This document shows, in pieces, positions 15,485 to 24,299 of a DNA stretch of 64,000 nucleotides. Both the position numbers and the translations under genes were made by a program. The stretch is from Hymenobacter chitinivorans DSM 11115 (GTDB lineage: Bacteria; Bacteroidota; Bacteroidia; Cytophagales; Hymenobacteraceae). Positions within the stretch are counted from its first letter, which is position 1. Each line of letters begins with the position of its first letter. The stretch lies in contig NZ_PGFA01000002.1 in assembly GCF_002797555.1 (NCBI RefSeq), forward strand, positions 725,521 to 789,520, in the 5' to 3' direction. The notes under the pieces were generated by a model, which was not told the DNA's origin, made no database searches, and was given only the letters and a program-made list of their open reading frames with translations.

Positions 15485-17095
15485 ATGACTACCCTAACCT
15501 CCGCGGCGGCCCAGTGGCCGGCCGCCAGCCGCCCGGCGGCCACGCCTTTCCCGCTCACGGCCCTGCAAAAGCTGCTGCTGCCGGTGGGCGCCATCCTGTT
15601 CGACGTTTTGTTCTGGCAGGAGCGCATGGCCCTGAATATGCTGCTTTACACCGCGTTTATCATCGGGGGCGTGCTGGCCGGCCTGCCCCGGCACGCGGCC
15701 GGGTGGCGCTCGGGCTACTTCTGGCTCACGCTGGGCGGTACCGTACTCAGCGCCCTGATGGTGGCCATCTACGGCTCGGGGGCGGCTCAGCTAAGCGCCG
15801 TAGCTTCCCTGGCCGTGTGGCTGGGCTACGTCAACCAGGCCCACCTCAAGCTGGTGGGCTACGCCCTGCTCACGGGCCTCGCCAACCTGCTGCCGGCCGC
15901 CCAGCGCCTGACGCAGCTGGTGCGCCTGCCCCAGAACCTGGAAGGCCGCCTGAGCCGCACCCGTTACTACGGCCGCCTGCTGGTGGTGCCGGTGGGGGCT
16001 CTGCTGGTGTTTCACGTGCTCTTCGTCATTGCCAACCCCAAGTATAAGGCCTTGACCAGCCGGGCGCTGGACCTGGTCGGGCAGTTTTTTGACCTGCTCT
16101 TCGCCCGGCTGTCGGTGCCCCACCTGCTGTTTTTCGGGTTGGGCCTGGTGCTTACGGCCGGCGCCGTGCTTATCATTCCGGTGCATTTCTTTGCCGACCA
16201 CGAGTCGCGCTTTGGGGAGTTTGTGCGCCGTGGCCGGGACCGGGTGGCTTCGTTTGCCGTGCGCCGCCCCGATTTTCGCGCCAAGTCGTTCGGGATGCTC
16301 GACTTGCGCCGCGAGTACCTGATGGCCCTGAGTCTGGTCGGCCTGGTCAACGTGCTGCTGCTGGTCGTTAACGTCATCGACATCCGCTGGATCTGGTTTG
16401 GCTTTGTGCCGGCTAAGGGCTTCGACTTAACGCAGTTTGTGCACGAGGGTACCTACGTGCTGATTTTGAGCATACTGGTGGCCATGGGCATCGTGCTGTG
16501 GTTTTTCCGCCGCAACCTGAATTTCTACCAGCCCGGCTTGCCCACGCTGCGCCGCGCCGCCACGGTGTGGGTGCTGCAAAACGCAGTGCTGGCCATCTCA
16601 GTGGGCCTGCGCAACTACTACTACATCCAGTACACGGGGCTGGCCTACAAGCGGATTGGGGTGTATGGCTTTCTGCTGCTGACTTTCTTCGGCTTGGCCA
16701 CCGTGCTGCTCAAGATCTGGCAGCGCCGCTCGGCTTATGCGCTATTTCGCCTCAATGCCCTGGCCGCCTACGCCGTGATGGTGCTGCTGGCCTGCGGCAA
16801 CTGGGAAATCTGGATTGCGCGCTACAACCTGCAGCCGCGCTTTGCCGAAATCGACTACGGCTTCCTGCTCGACATGCCCGACCGGGTGCTGCCCGAACTG
16901 GCTGCCCACCAGGCCTTGCTCTCGGGCCGCCGCCTGGTGCAGGAAAACGACTACAACACCTGGATTCCGCTGCCCGAAGCCGACGCCCGGCAGCAGCTGG
17001 CGGGCCGCATCCGGCAGTTTCGGGCCCAGCGCCACTGGCCCAGCTACACCTGGGCCGACTACCAAGCCTACCAGCAGCTGAGCGGCCGTGAATAG
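15485..17095 (+). CDS. DUF4173/DUF4153-like integral membrane protein
   Basis: The 536-residue protein has about twelve hydrophobic segments and a C-terminal soluble part rich in Arg and Gln (RQQLAGRIRQFRAQRHWPS). The middle contains LRNYYYIQYTGLAYKRIGVYGFL and LTYKRIG-like features that I associate with the DUF4173 family, whose function is unknown. It should lie in the inner membrane. It has its own candidate operator upstream and is followed by small membrane genes; the next one starts at a GTG inside its last codons (8-nt overlap), so they are translationally coupled. Confidence 0.82.
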   Translation: MTTLTSAAAQWPAASRPAATPFPLTALQKLLLPVGAILFDVLFWQERMALNMLLYTAFIIGGVLAGLPRHAAGWRSGYFWLTLGGTVLSALMVAIYGSGAAQLSAVASLAVWLGYVNQAHLKLVGYALLTGLANLLPAAQRLTQLVRLPQNLEGRLSRTRYYGRLLVVPVGALLVFHVLFVIANPKYKALTSRALDLVGQFFDLLFARLSVPHLLFFGLGLVLTAGAVLIIPVHFFADHESRFGEFVRRGRDRVASFAVRRPDFRAKSFGMLDLRREYLMALSLVGLVNVLLLVVNVIDIRWIWFGFVPAKGFDLTQFVHEGTYVLILSILVAMGIVLWFFRRNLNFYQPGLPTLRRAATVWVLQNAVLAISVGLRNYYYIQYTGLAYKRIGVYGFLLLTFFGLATVLLKIWQRRSAYALFRLNALAAYAVMVLLACGNWEIWIARYNLQPRFAEIDYGFLLDMPDRVLPELAAHQALLSGRRLVQENDYNTWIPLPEADARQQLAGRIRQFRAQRHWPSYTWADYQAYQQLSGRE

Positions 17096-17465
17096 CTTTT
17101 GGAACTCTGCTACGGCCGCCGTTACCCGCAGCTGCCTGCACTCCGTGGCCCTAACGGTGGGTTGCGTGGTCGGCTGGCTAGCCTTGTACCAGCTGGGTTT
17201 GGCCCTGGGTATCGGGTCCAACCTGGGCGAAGTGCTGGCCCTGCTCAGCTTTTTGGCAACTCACCTGCTGATCTGGAAATACGGCGTGTTTCGGCAGTGG
17301 CGCCAGCTCAGCCCCCACCTTCCCCAAGCAGCCCAGTGGTTGTTTGTGCTCAGCCTGGCCTGGAATGTTGCTCTGGTGGGCTTTCAGCTGCTGAGTCTGC
17401 TGCTCATGGTGCTCGGCCTGGCCTTAGCCCTGGATACTTCCCCGCCCACGCCGGGCTATAACTAA
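17088..17465 (+). CDS. Hypothetical small membrane protein
   Basis: The 125-residue protein starts at a GTG that overlaps the end of the DUF4173 gene. It has four hydrophobic helices (VGCVVGWLALYQLGLALG, EVLALLSFLATHLLIWKYG, WLFVLSLAWNVALVGFQ and LLSLLLMVLGLALAL). No family is recognised. The overlap and shared direction suggest a joint role with the DUF4173 protein. Confidence 0.72.
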   Translation: MNSFWNSATAAVTRSCLHSVALTVGCVVGWLALYQLGLALGIGSNLGEVLALLSFLATHLLIWKYGVFRQWRQLSPHLPQAAQWLFVLSLAWNVALVGFQLLSLLLMVLGLALALDTSPPTPGYN

Positions 17466-17520
17466 TTGAAAAGCTGGTCGATGTGCGCACTGACCCCGGC
17501 TAACATTCCTCACAACGCTT

Positions 17521-17766
17521 ATGAATCCTCTTGCCCAATTCGGGCTTAGCCTGCTGCTGTTGCTGCTCTGCGTGGGTGGCGTGCTGGTGCTGGCCCTGGT
17601 ACTGGCCTGGCAGGAGCGGGCCGCCGCCCCCGACGTGCGCCGCCAGCGCCTGCTCTGCCTGGTGCTGCCCGTGGCCAGCGCCGTGCTAGCCCTCATGCTC
17701 GGGGCCGTGTTTCTGCTCATGGCCATCTGGTCGCCCCAGGGGCCCGACATCCTGGCCAGTCTCTAA
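17521..17766 (+). CDS. Hypothetical small membrane protein (81 aa)
   Basis: The protein has two hydrophobic helices (GLSLLLLLLCVGGVLVLALV and LPVASAVLALMLGAVFLLMA) joined by a basic loop with RRQRLLCL. It is a short, two-pass inner-membrane protein in the same rightward run. No family is recognised. Confidence 0.7.
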   Translation: MNPLAQFGLSLLLLLLCVGGVLVLALVLAWQERAAAPDVRRQRLLCLVLPVASAVLALMLGAVFLLMAIWSPQGPDILASL

Positions 17767-17849
17767 CGATTTTTCGACGATGGAAAGTCAAGGCGCAAAG
17801 GCCGGTGGCCACCCCCGGCTGGGCGCGCTCAGTGGTATCCAAATCGGTT

Positions 17850-18299
17850 ATGGTTCAACCTAGTAAAACAAGCTGCCCAATGTCCTCAACTAGTAATCCT
17901 AGCGAGCTAAAGAAAATGATGCTGGCTTCAACTGCACCCCTACAATGGCCTTCCGCGGGCCGCAGCCTCGGCATTCTGGTGGCCGTATCGGCCGTGCTCT
18001 GGCTTTGGCTGCAGCTGCCCGACTGGTACCGGGCCGGCCACTCCGCCACCGAAACCGGACAGTGGCTCACCGCGCTGGTGTATAACGACTGGACGGCCCT
18101 GGCCCTGATGCTGGCGGCTAATGCGCTGGTGGCCCGCTACGCCACCGGGCCCATGTGGCGACTGGGCCACAGCATCGAGCTGCAGGGTATGCGCGGGGCC
18201 TTCGTCTTCGTGCTGAGCTTATTGTTTCACCTGGTCGTGAGCGGCTGCGGACTGGCAGTGCTGGTGCTGGGCAGTGGCTGGCTCGAAACCGGGGCATGA
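17850..18299 (+). CDS. Hypothetical membrane protein (start uncertain)
   Basis: The frame codes for a protein with three hydrophobic segments (SLGILVAVSAVLWLWLQLP, WTALALMLAANALVARY and AFVFVLSLLFHLVVSGCGLA). The start is not clear: ATG 17850 gives 149 residues, but ATG 17916 (AAGAAAATGATG) would put the start right before the first helix and drop a polar, more AT-rich leader. Its TGA overlaps the ATG of the next gene (ATGA), so translation of the two is coupled. The function is unknown. Confidence 0.65.
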   Translation: MVQPSKTSCPMSSTSNPSELKKMMLASTAPLQWPSAGRSLGILVAVSAVLWLWLQLPDWYRAGHSATETGQWLTALVYNDWTALALMLAANALVARYATGPMWRLGHSIELQGMRGAFVFVLSLLFHLVVSGCGLAVLVLGSGWLETGA

Positions 18300-18631
18300 G
18301 CGCGCTGCTTCGCTTGGTGCAGCTCGTTCTGCGCATTGCCCCGCAGCGGCTGTGGTGGGTGCTGGCCAGCTTGGTTTTTAGCTTGGCCAATCTGGTATTT
18401 AGCCGCGAAATCTGGCCGAATACACCCGTGGCAACTGTGGTCTTCACTATGTGGGCCATTGGCTGCGGCATACTGCTGCCCTGGCTGGCGGCGCGGGTGG
18501 CCTGGTTGGTTGCCGAGGAGGTGGAAAGCTTTTTCTGGAAAGCTCTGTGGCGCCTAGCGGCAATTGTTGGCTACGGAGGAGCAGCCCTGCTCTCCCTGGT
18601 GGGTATCATTGCGGTGCTGATAAAGCTTTGA
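18296..18631 (+). CDS. Hypothetical membrane protein (111 aa)
   Basis: The protein starts at the ATG that overlaps the previous stop codon. It has three hydrophobic helices (LWWVLASLVFSLANLVF, VATVVFTMWAIGCGILLPWL and VGYGGAALLSLVGIIAVLI) and an acidic EEVESFFWKALW segment before the last one. The direct overlap with the preceding membrane gene suggests that the two proteins work as a pair. No family is recognised. Confidence 0.7.
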   Translation: MSALLRLVQLVLRIAPQRLWWVLASLVFSLANLVFSREIWPNTPVATVVFTMWAIGCGILLPWLAARVAWLVAEEVESFFWKALWRLAAIVGYGGAALLSLVGIIAVLIKL

Positions 18632-18709
18632 GGAGCGGGGCGGAGGCTTCCCGCAAAAGCAGCAAATTTCTTTAGCTTACGGCTCCACCCGCCCATCTTA
18701 CTCCGCTCT

Positions 18710-19126
18710 ATGGCCCGTACTGCGCTACTCGTTCTTCTCTTGCTGGCCTTGGTTATTGAGCTGGTGCTCACCATCGGGGGCTTCGTGGCCCCCGATCTGC
18801 TGCTCACCAAATTCGGGGTCGGAGCCAATCCGGATACGCGTTTTATGGCCTTTGCCCTGGCCTGGCTGCTGCTGTTCGTGTCCCTGGTCGATGCCCTGGC
18901 TTTGTGGCAGGTGTGGCAACGGCAGCCGCACTACGCCACGCTGTGCTATCTGTTGGGAATCTGGTGGATAGGCATCGGCCTGGGCCTGTACCTGGGCTAC
19001 GGCCGCCTCGACAATCTGCTGCTGGACACGGGCAAAGGGCTGCTCATCGTGCTGGCTACTTGGCGTAGCCGCCGGGCCGCGGAGCTGAACCTTAGGGCCC
19101 AACCAGGGCAAATAGCTGCCGAGTAA
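18710..19126 (+). CDS. Hypothetical four-helix membrane protein
   Basis: The 138-residue protein has four hydrophobic helices in a compact layout (ALLVLLLLALVIELVLTIGG, FMAFALAWLLLFVSLVDALA, LCYLLGIWWIGIGLGLYLGY and a shorter GLLIVLATW). Similar four-helix proteins in Bacteroidetes are annotated only as hypothetical or DoxX/BphX-like; this assignment is uncertain. It lies upstream of the PBP1A gene but is probably transcribed separately. Confidence 0.7.
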   Translation: MARTALLVLLLLALVIELVLTIGGFVAPDLLLTKFGVGANPDTRFMAFALAWLLLFVSLVDALALWQVWQRQPHYATLCYLLGIWWIGIGLGLYLGYGRLDNLLLDTGKGLLIVLATWRSRRAAELNLRAQPGQIAAE

Positions 19127-19161
19127 TGGCGCTGCCCGCTTATCGGGCCGCCGCTAACTGG

Positions 19162-19169
19162 TATATTTG
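19162..19169 (+). promoter_or_regulatory. Probable -7 promoter element for PBP1A
   Basis: TATATTTG matches TAnnTTTG 49 nt before the ATG at 19219. The -33 TTTG is not recognisable. Confidence 0.45.
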
Positions 19170-19218
19170 CACTTCAGTTGCCGGGAGCTCAGGCTCCTCC
19201 TGACTATATCTGTCCCGA

Positions 19219-21591
19219 ATGTCCGCTTCCGAACAACCGAAACCCACCCCGACTACTGCCCCCAAGCGCCGTTGGCCCAACCGTATTGCGCGGGCTGCCT
19301 GGGCTATTTTCGTGGTGTCGGTCGGCGTTTTTCTGCTGTACCCCATCCTGGTAAAAAGCAACTTCTTGTTTTTGTTCGGCAAGTCGCCGAGTCTGGAAGA
19401 AATGGAAAGCCCCAAAGTAGAGCAGGCCTCCGAGCTGTATACTGCCGACGGCGTACTGCTGGGCAAATACTTTCGGGAAAACCGCTCCCCGGTGCCGTTC
19501 AACCAGATTTCGCCGGTGCTGGTCAAGGCCCTTGTCGCCACCGAAGACATCCGCTTCTACGAGCATTCCGGCATTGACCTCACGGCTCTGGCCCGGGCCG
19601 TGGCCGGCGGGGGCCGCAACGGCGGCGGCTCGACCATCACCCAGCAGCTGGCCAAAAACCTCTACAAAACCCGCCGTGGCGAGCGGGGCCTGCTTGGTCA
19701 CATCCCGTTGGTCAGCACCCTGATCAGCAAAACCAAGGAGTGGCTCACGGCCGTGGAGCTGGAAAAGCGCTATACCAAGGAGGAAATTCTGCGGATGTAC
19801 CTCAACACCGTGGAGTACGGTTCCCAGGCCTTCGGCATCAAAGTCGCGGCCAAAACCTTTTTTAATACTTCTCCCGACAGCCTTAAGCCCGAACAGGCCG
19901 CTATGCTGGTGGGCATGCTCAATAACCCCACGGCCTTCAACCCGCGCTTCCACCCCGAAACCGCCCTCAAGCGCCGCAACCTGGTGCTGGAGCGGATGGG
20001 CCAGGCTGGCGTGCTGACGGCCAAAGCCACCGACTCGCTCCAGCAGCAGCCCATTGCCCTGCAGTACCGCGTCGAGAAGCACATCGACGGGCCCGATACC
20101 TATTTCCGCGGGGCCGTCAGCCAGTTCGTGAACAAGTGGTGCGAGGCCAACGGCTACGATATGTACCGCGACGGCCTGAAAATCTACACCACCATCGACT
20201 CGCGGATGCAGGCCCACGCCGAGGATGCCGTGCAGGACCGCATGAAAAAGCTGCAGCAGCAGTTCGACCGGTTCTGGCGCAACCGCGGCGGCAACCCCTG
20301 GGTCGATGACGAGGGCAAGGAAATTCCCGGCTTTATCGAAACCCAGATCAAGCGCACCGAGCTCTATAAGGAGCTGGCCGCCCGCTACAAGGGCCAGCCC
20401 GCCCGCCTCGACTCGGCCCTGCACGCCAAGCGGCCCATGAAGGTCTTCACCTGGAAGGGCGACGGCGACACGACGCTGGTACTTTCGCCCCTCGATTCGC
20501 TGGCCTACTACAAGCACTTTCTGCACGCGGGCATGATGACGATGGACCCCTTCACGGGCCACGTTAAGGCCTGGGTGGGCGGCATCAACTACCGCTTCTT
20601 CAAGTATGACCACGTGAAGCAGGGCCGCCGTCAGGCCGGCTCCACCTTCAAGCCCTTCGTCTACCTCACCGCCCTCGACAACGGCTACACGCCCTGCGAC
20701 CGAATCCGGGACCAGCGCGTGACCATCAAATACGTCGAAAACGGCAAGGATATGGAGTGGCAGCCCGACAACGTGACCCGGGAGTACACCGGCATCAACA
20801 TGACGTTGCGCCACGCCATGGCCCGCTCGGTCAATTCCGTCACGGCCCAGCTCACGGAGAAAGTCGGTTGGGAAAACGTGGCCAAGTACGCCCACAAAGT
20901 TGGTATCCAGAGCCCGCTGCTGCCGGTGCCCAGCATCGGCTTGGGCTCGGGCGGCGACGTGAATGTGTACGAAATGGTGGACGCCTACAGCACCTTCGTC
21001 AACAACGGCTTCCAGAGTGAGCCCCAATTCATCACCCGTATCGAAGACCGCAACGGCAACGTCATCAAGCAGTTCGACCCCAAGCAGAAGCGCGCCATTC
21101 CGTCCGAAACGGCCTGGCTGATGCTTTACATGCTGCGCGGCGGCATGGACGAGCCCGGCGGCACTTCCCAGGCCCTGTGGGAGTACGACCTCTGGAAAAA
21201 AGACAATCAGATTGGTGGTAAAACCGGTACTACCAGCAACTATTCCGATGGCTGGTACATGGGCGTCACCAAGGACCTGGTAACTGGTGTCTGGGTCGGC
21301 GGCGAAGACCGCAGTATTCACTTCTACGGCTCCCAGCAGGGTGAAGGTGGGCGCATGGCCCTGCCCATCTTTGGTACTTATATGGAGAAGCTCTATAAGG
21401 ACAAAGACCTCGATATTACCATGGGACCATTCCCGCGGCCGGCCAGTAAAATCACGAAAAAGTACATCTGCGTGTCGGAGTCGGAGCCGCGCCGCCGCCG
21501 CGAGGAGGCCGTCGATACCATTGCCACCGACAACCTGCTCGAGCAGCTCAATACCCAGGGCGTCGCCGTGCCCGACAGCATTAAGCTGTAA
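19219..21591 (+). CDS. Penicillin-binding protein 1A, bifunctional transglycosylase/transpeptidase
   Basis: The 790-residue protein is a class A PBP. A short cytoplasmic tail with KRRWPNR precedes one transmembrane helix (residues 30-55). The GT51 transglycosylase domain follows with ATEDIRFYEHSGID and GGGSTITQQLAKNLYKTR, holding the catalytic glutamate. The transpeptidase domain carries the active-site serine in GSTFKPF, the SxN motif as SVNS, and KTGTT. It polymerises lipid II and cross-links peptidoglycan in the periplasm. A long insert between the domains contains basic and aromatic stretches. All key residues are present. Confidence 0.96.
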   Translation: MSASEQPKPTPTTAPKRRWPNRIARAAWAIFVVSVGVFLLYPILVKSNFLFLFGKSPSLEEMESPKVEQASELYTADGVLLGKYFRENRSPVPFNQISPVLVKALVATEDIRFYEHSGIDLTALARAVAGGGRNGGGSTITQQLAKNLYKTRRGERGLLGHIPLVSTLISKTKEWLTAVELEKRYTKEEILRMYLNTVEYGSQAFGIKVAAKTFFNTSPDSLKPEQAAMLVGMLNNPTAFNPRFHPETALKRRNLVLERMGQAGVLTAKATDSLQQQPIALQYRVEKHIDGPDTYFRGAVSQFVNKWCEANGYDMYRDGLKIYTTIDSRMQAHAEDAVQDRMKKLQQQFDRFWRNRGGNPWVDDEGKEIPGFIETQIKRTELYKELAARYKGQPARLDSALHAKRPMKVFTWKGDGDTTLVLSPLDSLAYYKHFLHAGMMTMDPFTGHVKAWVGGINYRFFKYDHVKQGRRQAGSTFKPFVYLTALDNGYTPCDRIRDQRVTIKYVENGKDMEWQPDNVTREYTGINMTLRHAMARSVNSVTAQLTEKVGWENVAKYAHKVGIQSPLLPVPSIGLGSGGDVNVYEMVDAYSTFVNNGFQSEPQFITRIEDRNGNVIKQFDPKQKRAIPSETAWLMLYMLRGGMDEPGGTSQALWEYDLWKKDNQIGGKTGTTSNYSDGWYMGVTKDLVTGVWVGGEDRSIHFYGSQQGEGGRMALPIFGTYMEKLYKDKDLDITMGPFPRPASKITKKYICVSESEPRRRREEAVDTIATDNLLEQLNTQGVAVPDSIKL

Positions 21592-21597
21592 ACTACG

Positions 21598-22182
21598 TTA
21601 CCAGCCTTTGCGCCGCATTAGTTGGTGGGCTGCTTGCGGATAATCAGCCCCGTGCCTGCGTACAAAGCCCGCAAGCTCTTCAATACCGGCAAATAATGTT
21701 TCCCCGGTAGCCGACTCGTCCCAGGTTACCCCAATAGTAGGCACAAAGTAGATTTCGCCATCCTGCCCAACTATACACGCCTGGAGATACTCAACAATAT
21801 CGAGCAAATACTCGAAAATAGACTCTTGCTGAAAGGCTGTATTGGGGAACGTTGCTTCTTCCTCCGATAGAGTTAGTACTCCCCACCACGATTCTTCTAA
21901 AGGCTCTGGTCTTGCAGAAGTTATTACCGGTTTTTGATTTCCCCAAAGCCTGCTGATCTTATCAGCAAGGCTACGGAAGTGGCTTTGTGGAGCTTGGGCC
22001 GACGAGCGAATATCGTCGGCCTTCGTGGTCGTTAATATCTCCAGGGTATCATTAGGCCATAGAGCGGAGGCAAGACGTAAGTGTGCCCGGCTCTCGGCTA
22101 AAGCTGCCCATTCGGCTGGGTTAATGGGTAGCTGGGTGGTGAAATCAGCTGAATACCGGGCTATAGTACAATCGTACGCCAT
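21598..22182 (-). CDS. Hypothetical protein of unknown family
   Basis: The 194-residue soluble protein starts MAYDCTIARYSADFTTQLPI and is rich in acidic and aromatic residues (EESWWGVLTLSEEEATFPN, EYLLDIVEYLQACIVGQDGE, GVTWDESATGETLFAGIEEL). It has no signal peptide or membrane helix. The base composition is visibly lower in GC than its neighbours, which suggests recent gain. Its size and acidic nature resemble immunity-type proteins, but I see no decisive motif. It converges with the PBP1A gene, with only 6 bp between the stops. Confidence 0.65.
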   Translation of the reverse strand: MAYDCTIARYSADFTTQLPINPAEWAALAESRAHLRLASALWPNDTLEILTTTKADDIRSSAQAPQSHFRSLADKISRLWGNQKPVITSARPEPLEESWWGVLTLSEEEATFPNTAFQQESIFEYLLDIVEYLQACIVGQDGEIYFVPTIGVTWDESATGETLFAGIEELAGFVRRHGADYPQAAHQLMRRKGW

Positions 22183-22207
22183 AGCAAGAGCCGTAAGCTT
22201 AATGCAG

Positions 22208-23122
22208 CTATTCTTTCCCGTAAAACGACTCCAGAGCCGGCTTCAGATCGGGGTATTCAAAGCGGAAGCCGGTGCCCAGCACTTTCTCGGCACTCACGCG
22301 CTGGGAGGCCAGAATAATTTCACTCATCTCGCCCAGTACCAGTTTCAGCCCGAAAGCCGGCACTTTGGGTAGCACCAGCGGGCGGTGCATTACCTCGGCC
22401 AGGGCTTCGGTAAAGGCTTTGTTGGTCACCGGGTTGGGCGCTACACCGTTGTAGACGCCCTGCCACTGCGGCTCCTCCAGGGCCTGGATAAACAGCCGGC
22501 ACACGTCGTCGAGGTGAATCCAGGACATGTACTGCTTGCCCGAGCCCAGTGGGGCCCCGGCCAGCAGCTTGATAGGCCGGGCCATGGGCGGCAGGGCACC
22601 GCCTTGGTTGCTGAGCACGATGCCAATGCGGATAATAACCGTCCGGATGCCCATGTCCTGCACGGGCTGCACGGCCAGTTCCCACTGATGGGCCACGTCG
22701 GCCAGAAAGTCGTCGGCCGGGGCCGGTGGGGTTTCCTCGGTTACCAGCCGGTCGGCACTGTCGCCGTAGATGCCGATGGCCGAGGCCGACACGAGGGTGC
22801 GCACGTGGTGGTGGCCCTTGGCCAGCTCCCGGGTTAGGAGCGCGGTGCCACCCAGGCGGCTGGTCATAATGTCGCGCTTCCGCTCGTCCGTCCACTTGCC
22901 CTCCGACACGCTGGAGCCAGCTAGGTTGATGATGTAGTCGGCGTAGGGTACGGCGGCCTCATCGATGGTGTCGTGCTGTGGGTCCCAGCGGAAACTGCGG
23001 TAGCGGCTCTGGCTGGGCGTGCGACTGAGCAGGGCCACTTCATAACCCGCATCAATCAGCATTTCGGCCAGCCGGGTGCCAATTAGGCCGGTACCACCAG
23101 TAATCAGTACTTTTTGGGACAT
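22208..23122 (-). CDS. TIGR01777 family NAD(P)-dependent epimerase-like protein
   Basis: The 304-residue protein begins MSQKVLITGGTGLIGTRLAE, the dinucleotide-binding GGTGLIG of extended short-chain dehydrogenases, followed by the family blocks YADYIINLAGSSVSEGKWTD and the C-terminal DUF1731-type segment around VLPKVPAFGLKLVLGEMSEI. It is of the YfcH type; the substrate is not known. The usual catalytic YxxxK site is changed (GIYGDS, with the tyrosine present), as is common for the family. It is the last gene of a leftward group after queD and folE, about 100 bp downstream of folE. Confidence 0.92.
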   Translation of the reverse strand: MSQKVLITGGTGLIGTRLAEMLIDAGYEVALLSRTPSQSRYRSFRWDPQHDTIDEAAVPYADYIINLAGSSVSEGKWTDERKRDIMTSRLGGTALLTRELAKGHHHVRTLVSASAIGIYGDSADRLVTEETPPAPADDFLADVAHQWELAVQPVQDMGIRTVIIRIGIVLSNQGGALPPMARPIKLLAGAPLGSGKQYMSWIHLDDVCRLFIQALEEPQWQGVYNGVAPNPVTNKAFTEALAEVMHRPLVLPKVPAFGLKLVLGEMSEIILASQRVSAEKVLGTGFRFEYPDLKPALESFYGKE

Positions 23123-23221
23123 TTTGTGGAGCGTTACTAGCCGGGACGCTACCGGGTGTGGGCGGGAGGAAGCAGAAAATCAGGCTGCAAGCTACTATCT
23201 AATGGGCAACCCCGGCGCGTT

Positions 23222-23899
23222 TCATTTGCCCAATAGCCGCAAAAACTCGGCCCGCAGCGTCGAATCCTCCTTGAATAGGCCGCCGTACTCGGCCGTCAGC
23301 GTGCTGCTGCTCGTGTCGTTTACCCCGCGGCTCATCACGCACAGATGGTCGGCTTCGATGAGCACGGCCACGTTTTCAGTTTGCAGAGAGTGTTTCAGCT
23401 CCTCGGCAATTTGCCGGGTCAGGCGTTCCTGCACCTGGGGGCGGCGGGCGTAGTACTGCACCACCCGGTTAAGCTTCGACAAGCCCACCACATGCTCCCC
23501 GGGCAGGTAAGCCACGTGGGCCTTGCCCATAATCGGGACGAAGTGATGCTCGCAGCACGAAAACACGGTAATGTCCTTTTCAACCAGCATCTGCCCGTAT
23601 CCGTAGCGGTTGTCGAAAAGCTTCACCTCGGGGCGGTGCTTGGGGTCGAGGCCCCGGAACCACTCCTGCACGTACATCTTGGCCACCCGGCGCGGCGTAC
23701 CTTTCAGACTATCGTCGTTGAGGTCGAGGCCCAGTAGCTGCATGATTTCGTGGAAGTGCTCGGCAATGCCGGCAATTTTTTCTTCCTCCGACAAGGCAAA
23801 AGCATCGGGGCGGAGGGGAGTGCGCAGGTCCGGCGACAGGTGAGCGTCGGCGGATCCGAAGCTGTGCGCGGCCGCGGCCGCTGACACGGAATTATCCAT
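23222..23899 (-). CDS. folE: GTP cyclohydrolase I (type IA)
   Basis: The 225-residue enzyme has the zinc ligands and catalytic motifs of GCYH-IA: FSCCEHHFVPIMGKAHVAYLP, VGLSKLNRVVQYYARRPQ-type sequence, and ADHLCVMSRGVND. It opens the GTP ring to make 7,8-dihydroneopterin triphosphate, the entry point to folate and to queuosine-type deazapurines. I chose the start MDNSVSAAAAA at 23897-23899, which overlaps the end of queD by 8 nt, so translation is coupled. The first 30 residues are a variable Ala/Ser-rich tail. folB is also in this window, far away at 54304. Confidence 0.96.
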   Translation of the reverse strand: MDNSVSAAAAAHSFGSADAHLSPDLRTPLRPDAFALSEEEKIAGIAEHFHEIMQLLGLDLNDDSLKGTPRRVAKMYVQEWFRGLDPKHRPEVKLFDNRYGYGQMLVEKDITVFSCCEHHFVPIMGKAHVAYLPGEHVVGLSKLNRVVQYYARRPQVQERLTRQIAEELKHSLQTENVAVLIEADHLCVMSRGVNDTSSSTLTAEYGGLFKEDSTLRAEFLRLLGK

Positions 23900-24299
23900 G
23901 GTATTCAACAAAGTTGCGGTCCGTTTCATAGAGCGTGACCGACAGAACGAGGTGGGGCTCGACGTGAGCCCGCAGCCGGTTCCAAATCACGACAGCAATA
24001 TTCTCGGCCGTAGGGTTAAGCTCGCGAAAATCCTCGGTATCGAGATTCAGGTTCCGGTGGTCAAAGGTATCCAGAATCTCGCGTTTGATCAGGTCACTAA
24101 GCCGCTTCAAATCATACACGTACCCGGTAGCGGGGTCTACCGGGCCGGTTAGGCGCACGGTAACCTCGTAGTTATGGCCGTGATAATGAGGATTATTGCA
24201 CTTGCCAAATACCTGGGTGTTGCGCTCGTCACTCCACGCCGGGTTGTGCAGGCGATGGGCGGCATTGAAATGTTCGGTTCGTCCAACAGTTACTTGCAT
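23892..24299 (-). CDS. queD: 6-carboxy-5,6,7,8-tetrahydropterin synthase (QueD/PTPS family)
   Basis: The enzyme family converts dihydroneopterin triphosphate to 6-carboxytetrahydropterin on the way to queuosine, or to pyruvoyl-tetrahydropterin. The zinc histidines are visible in FNAAHRLHNP and PHYHGHNYEV, and the catalytic cysteine in FGKCNN. I chose the start MQVTVGRTEHFNAAH, which gives the usual 135 residues; an in-frame ATG at 24371 would add 24 residues that do not look like the family. It overlaps folE by 8 nt; the folE product is its substrate, so the pair is a functional unit. Confidence 0.92.
   Translation of the reverse strand: MQVTVGRTEHFNAAHRLHNPAWSDERNTQVFGKCNNPHYHGHNYEVTVRLTGPVDPATGYVYDLKRLSDLIKREILDTFDHRNLNLDTEDFRELNPTAENIAVVIWNRLRAHVEPHLVLSVTLYETDRNFVEYHG

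Noticed and set aside
17780..17862. A short frame starting at ATG 17780 as a separate peptide gene
   Set aside because: It stops after 27 codons, has no hydrophobic segment or motif, and overlaps the uncertain start region of the next membrane gene.
19204..21321. A 705-codon open frame on the minus strand across the PBP1A gene
   Set aside because: It is antisense to a gene with all PBP motifs, and its protein is rich in Gly, Val, Leu and His in the pattern expected from reversed GC-rich codons.
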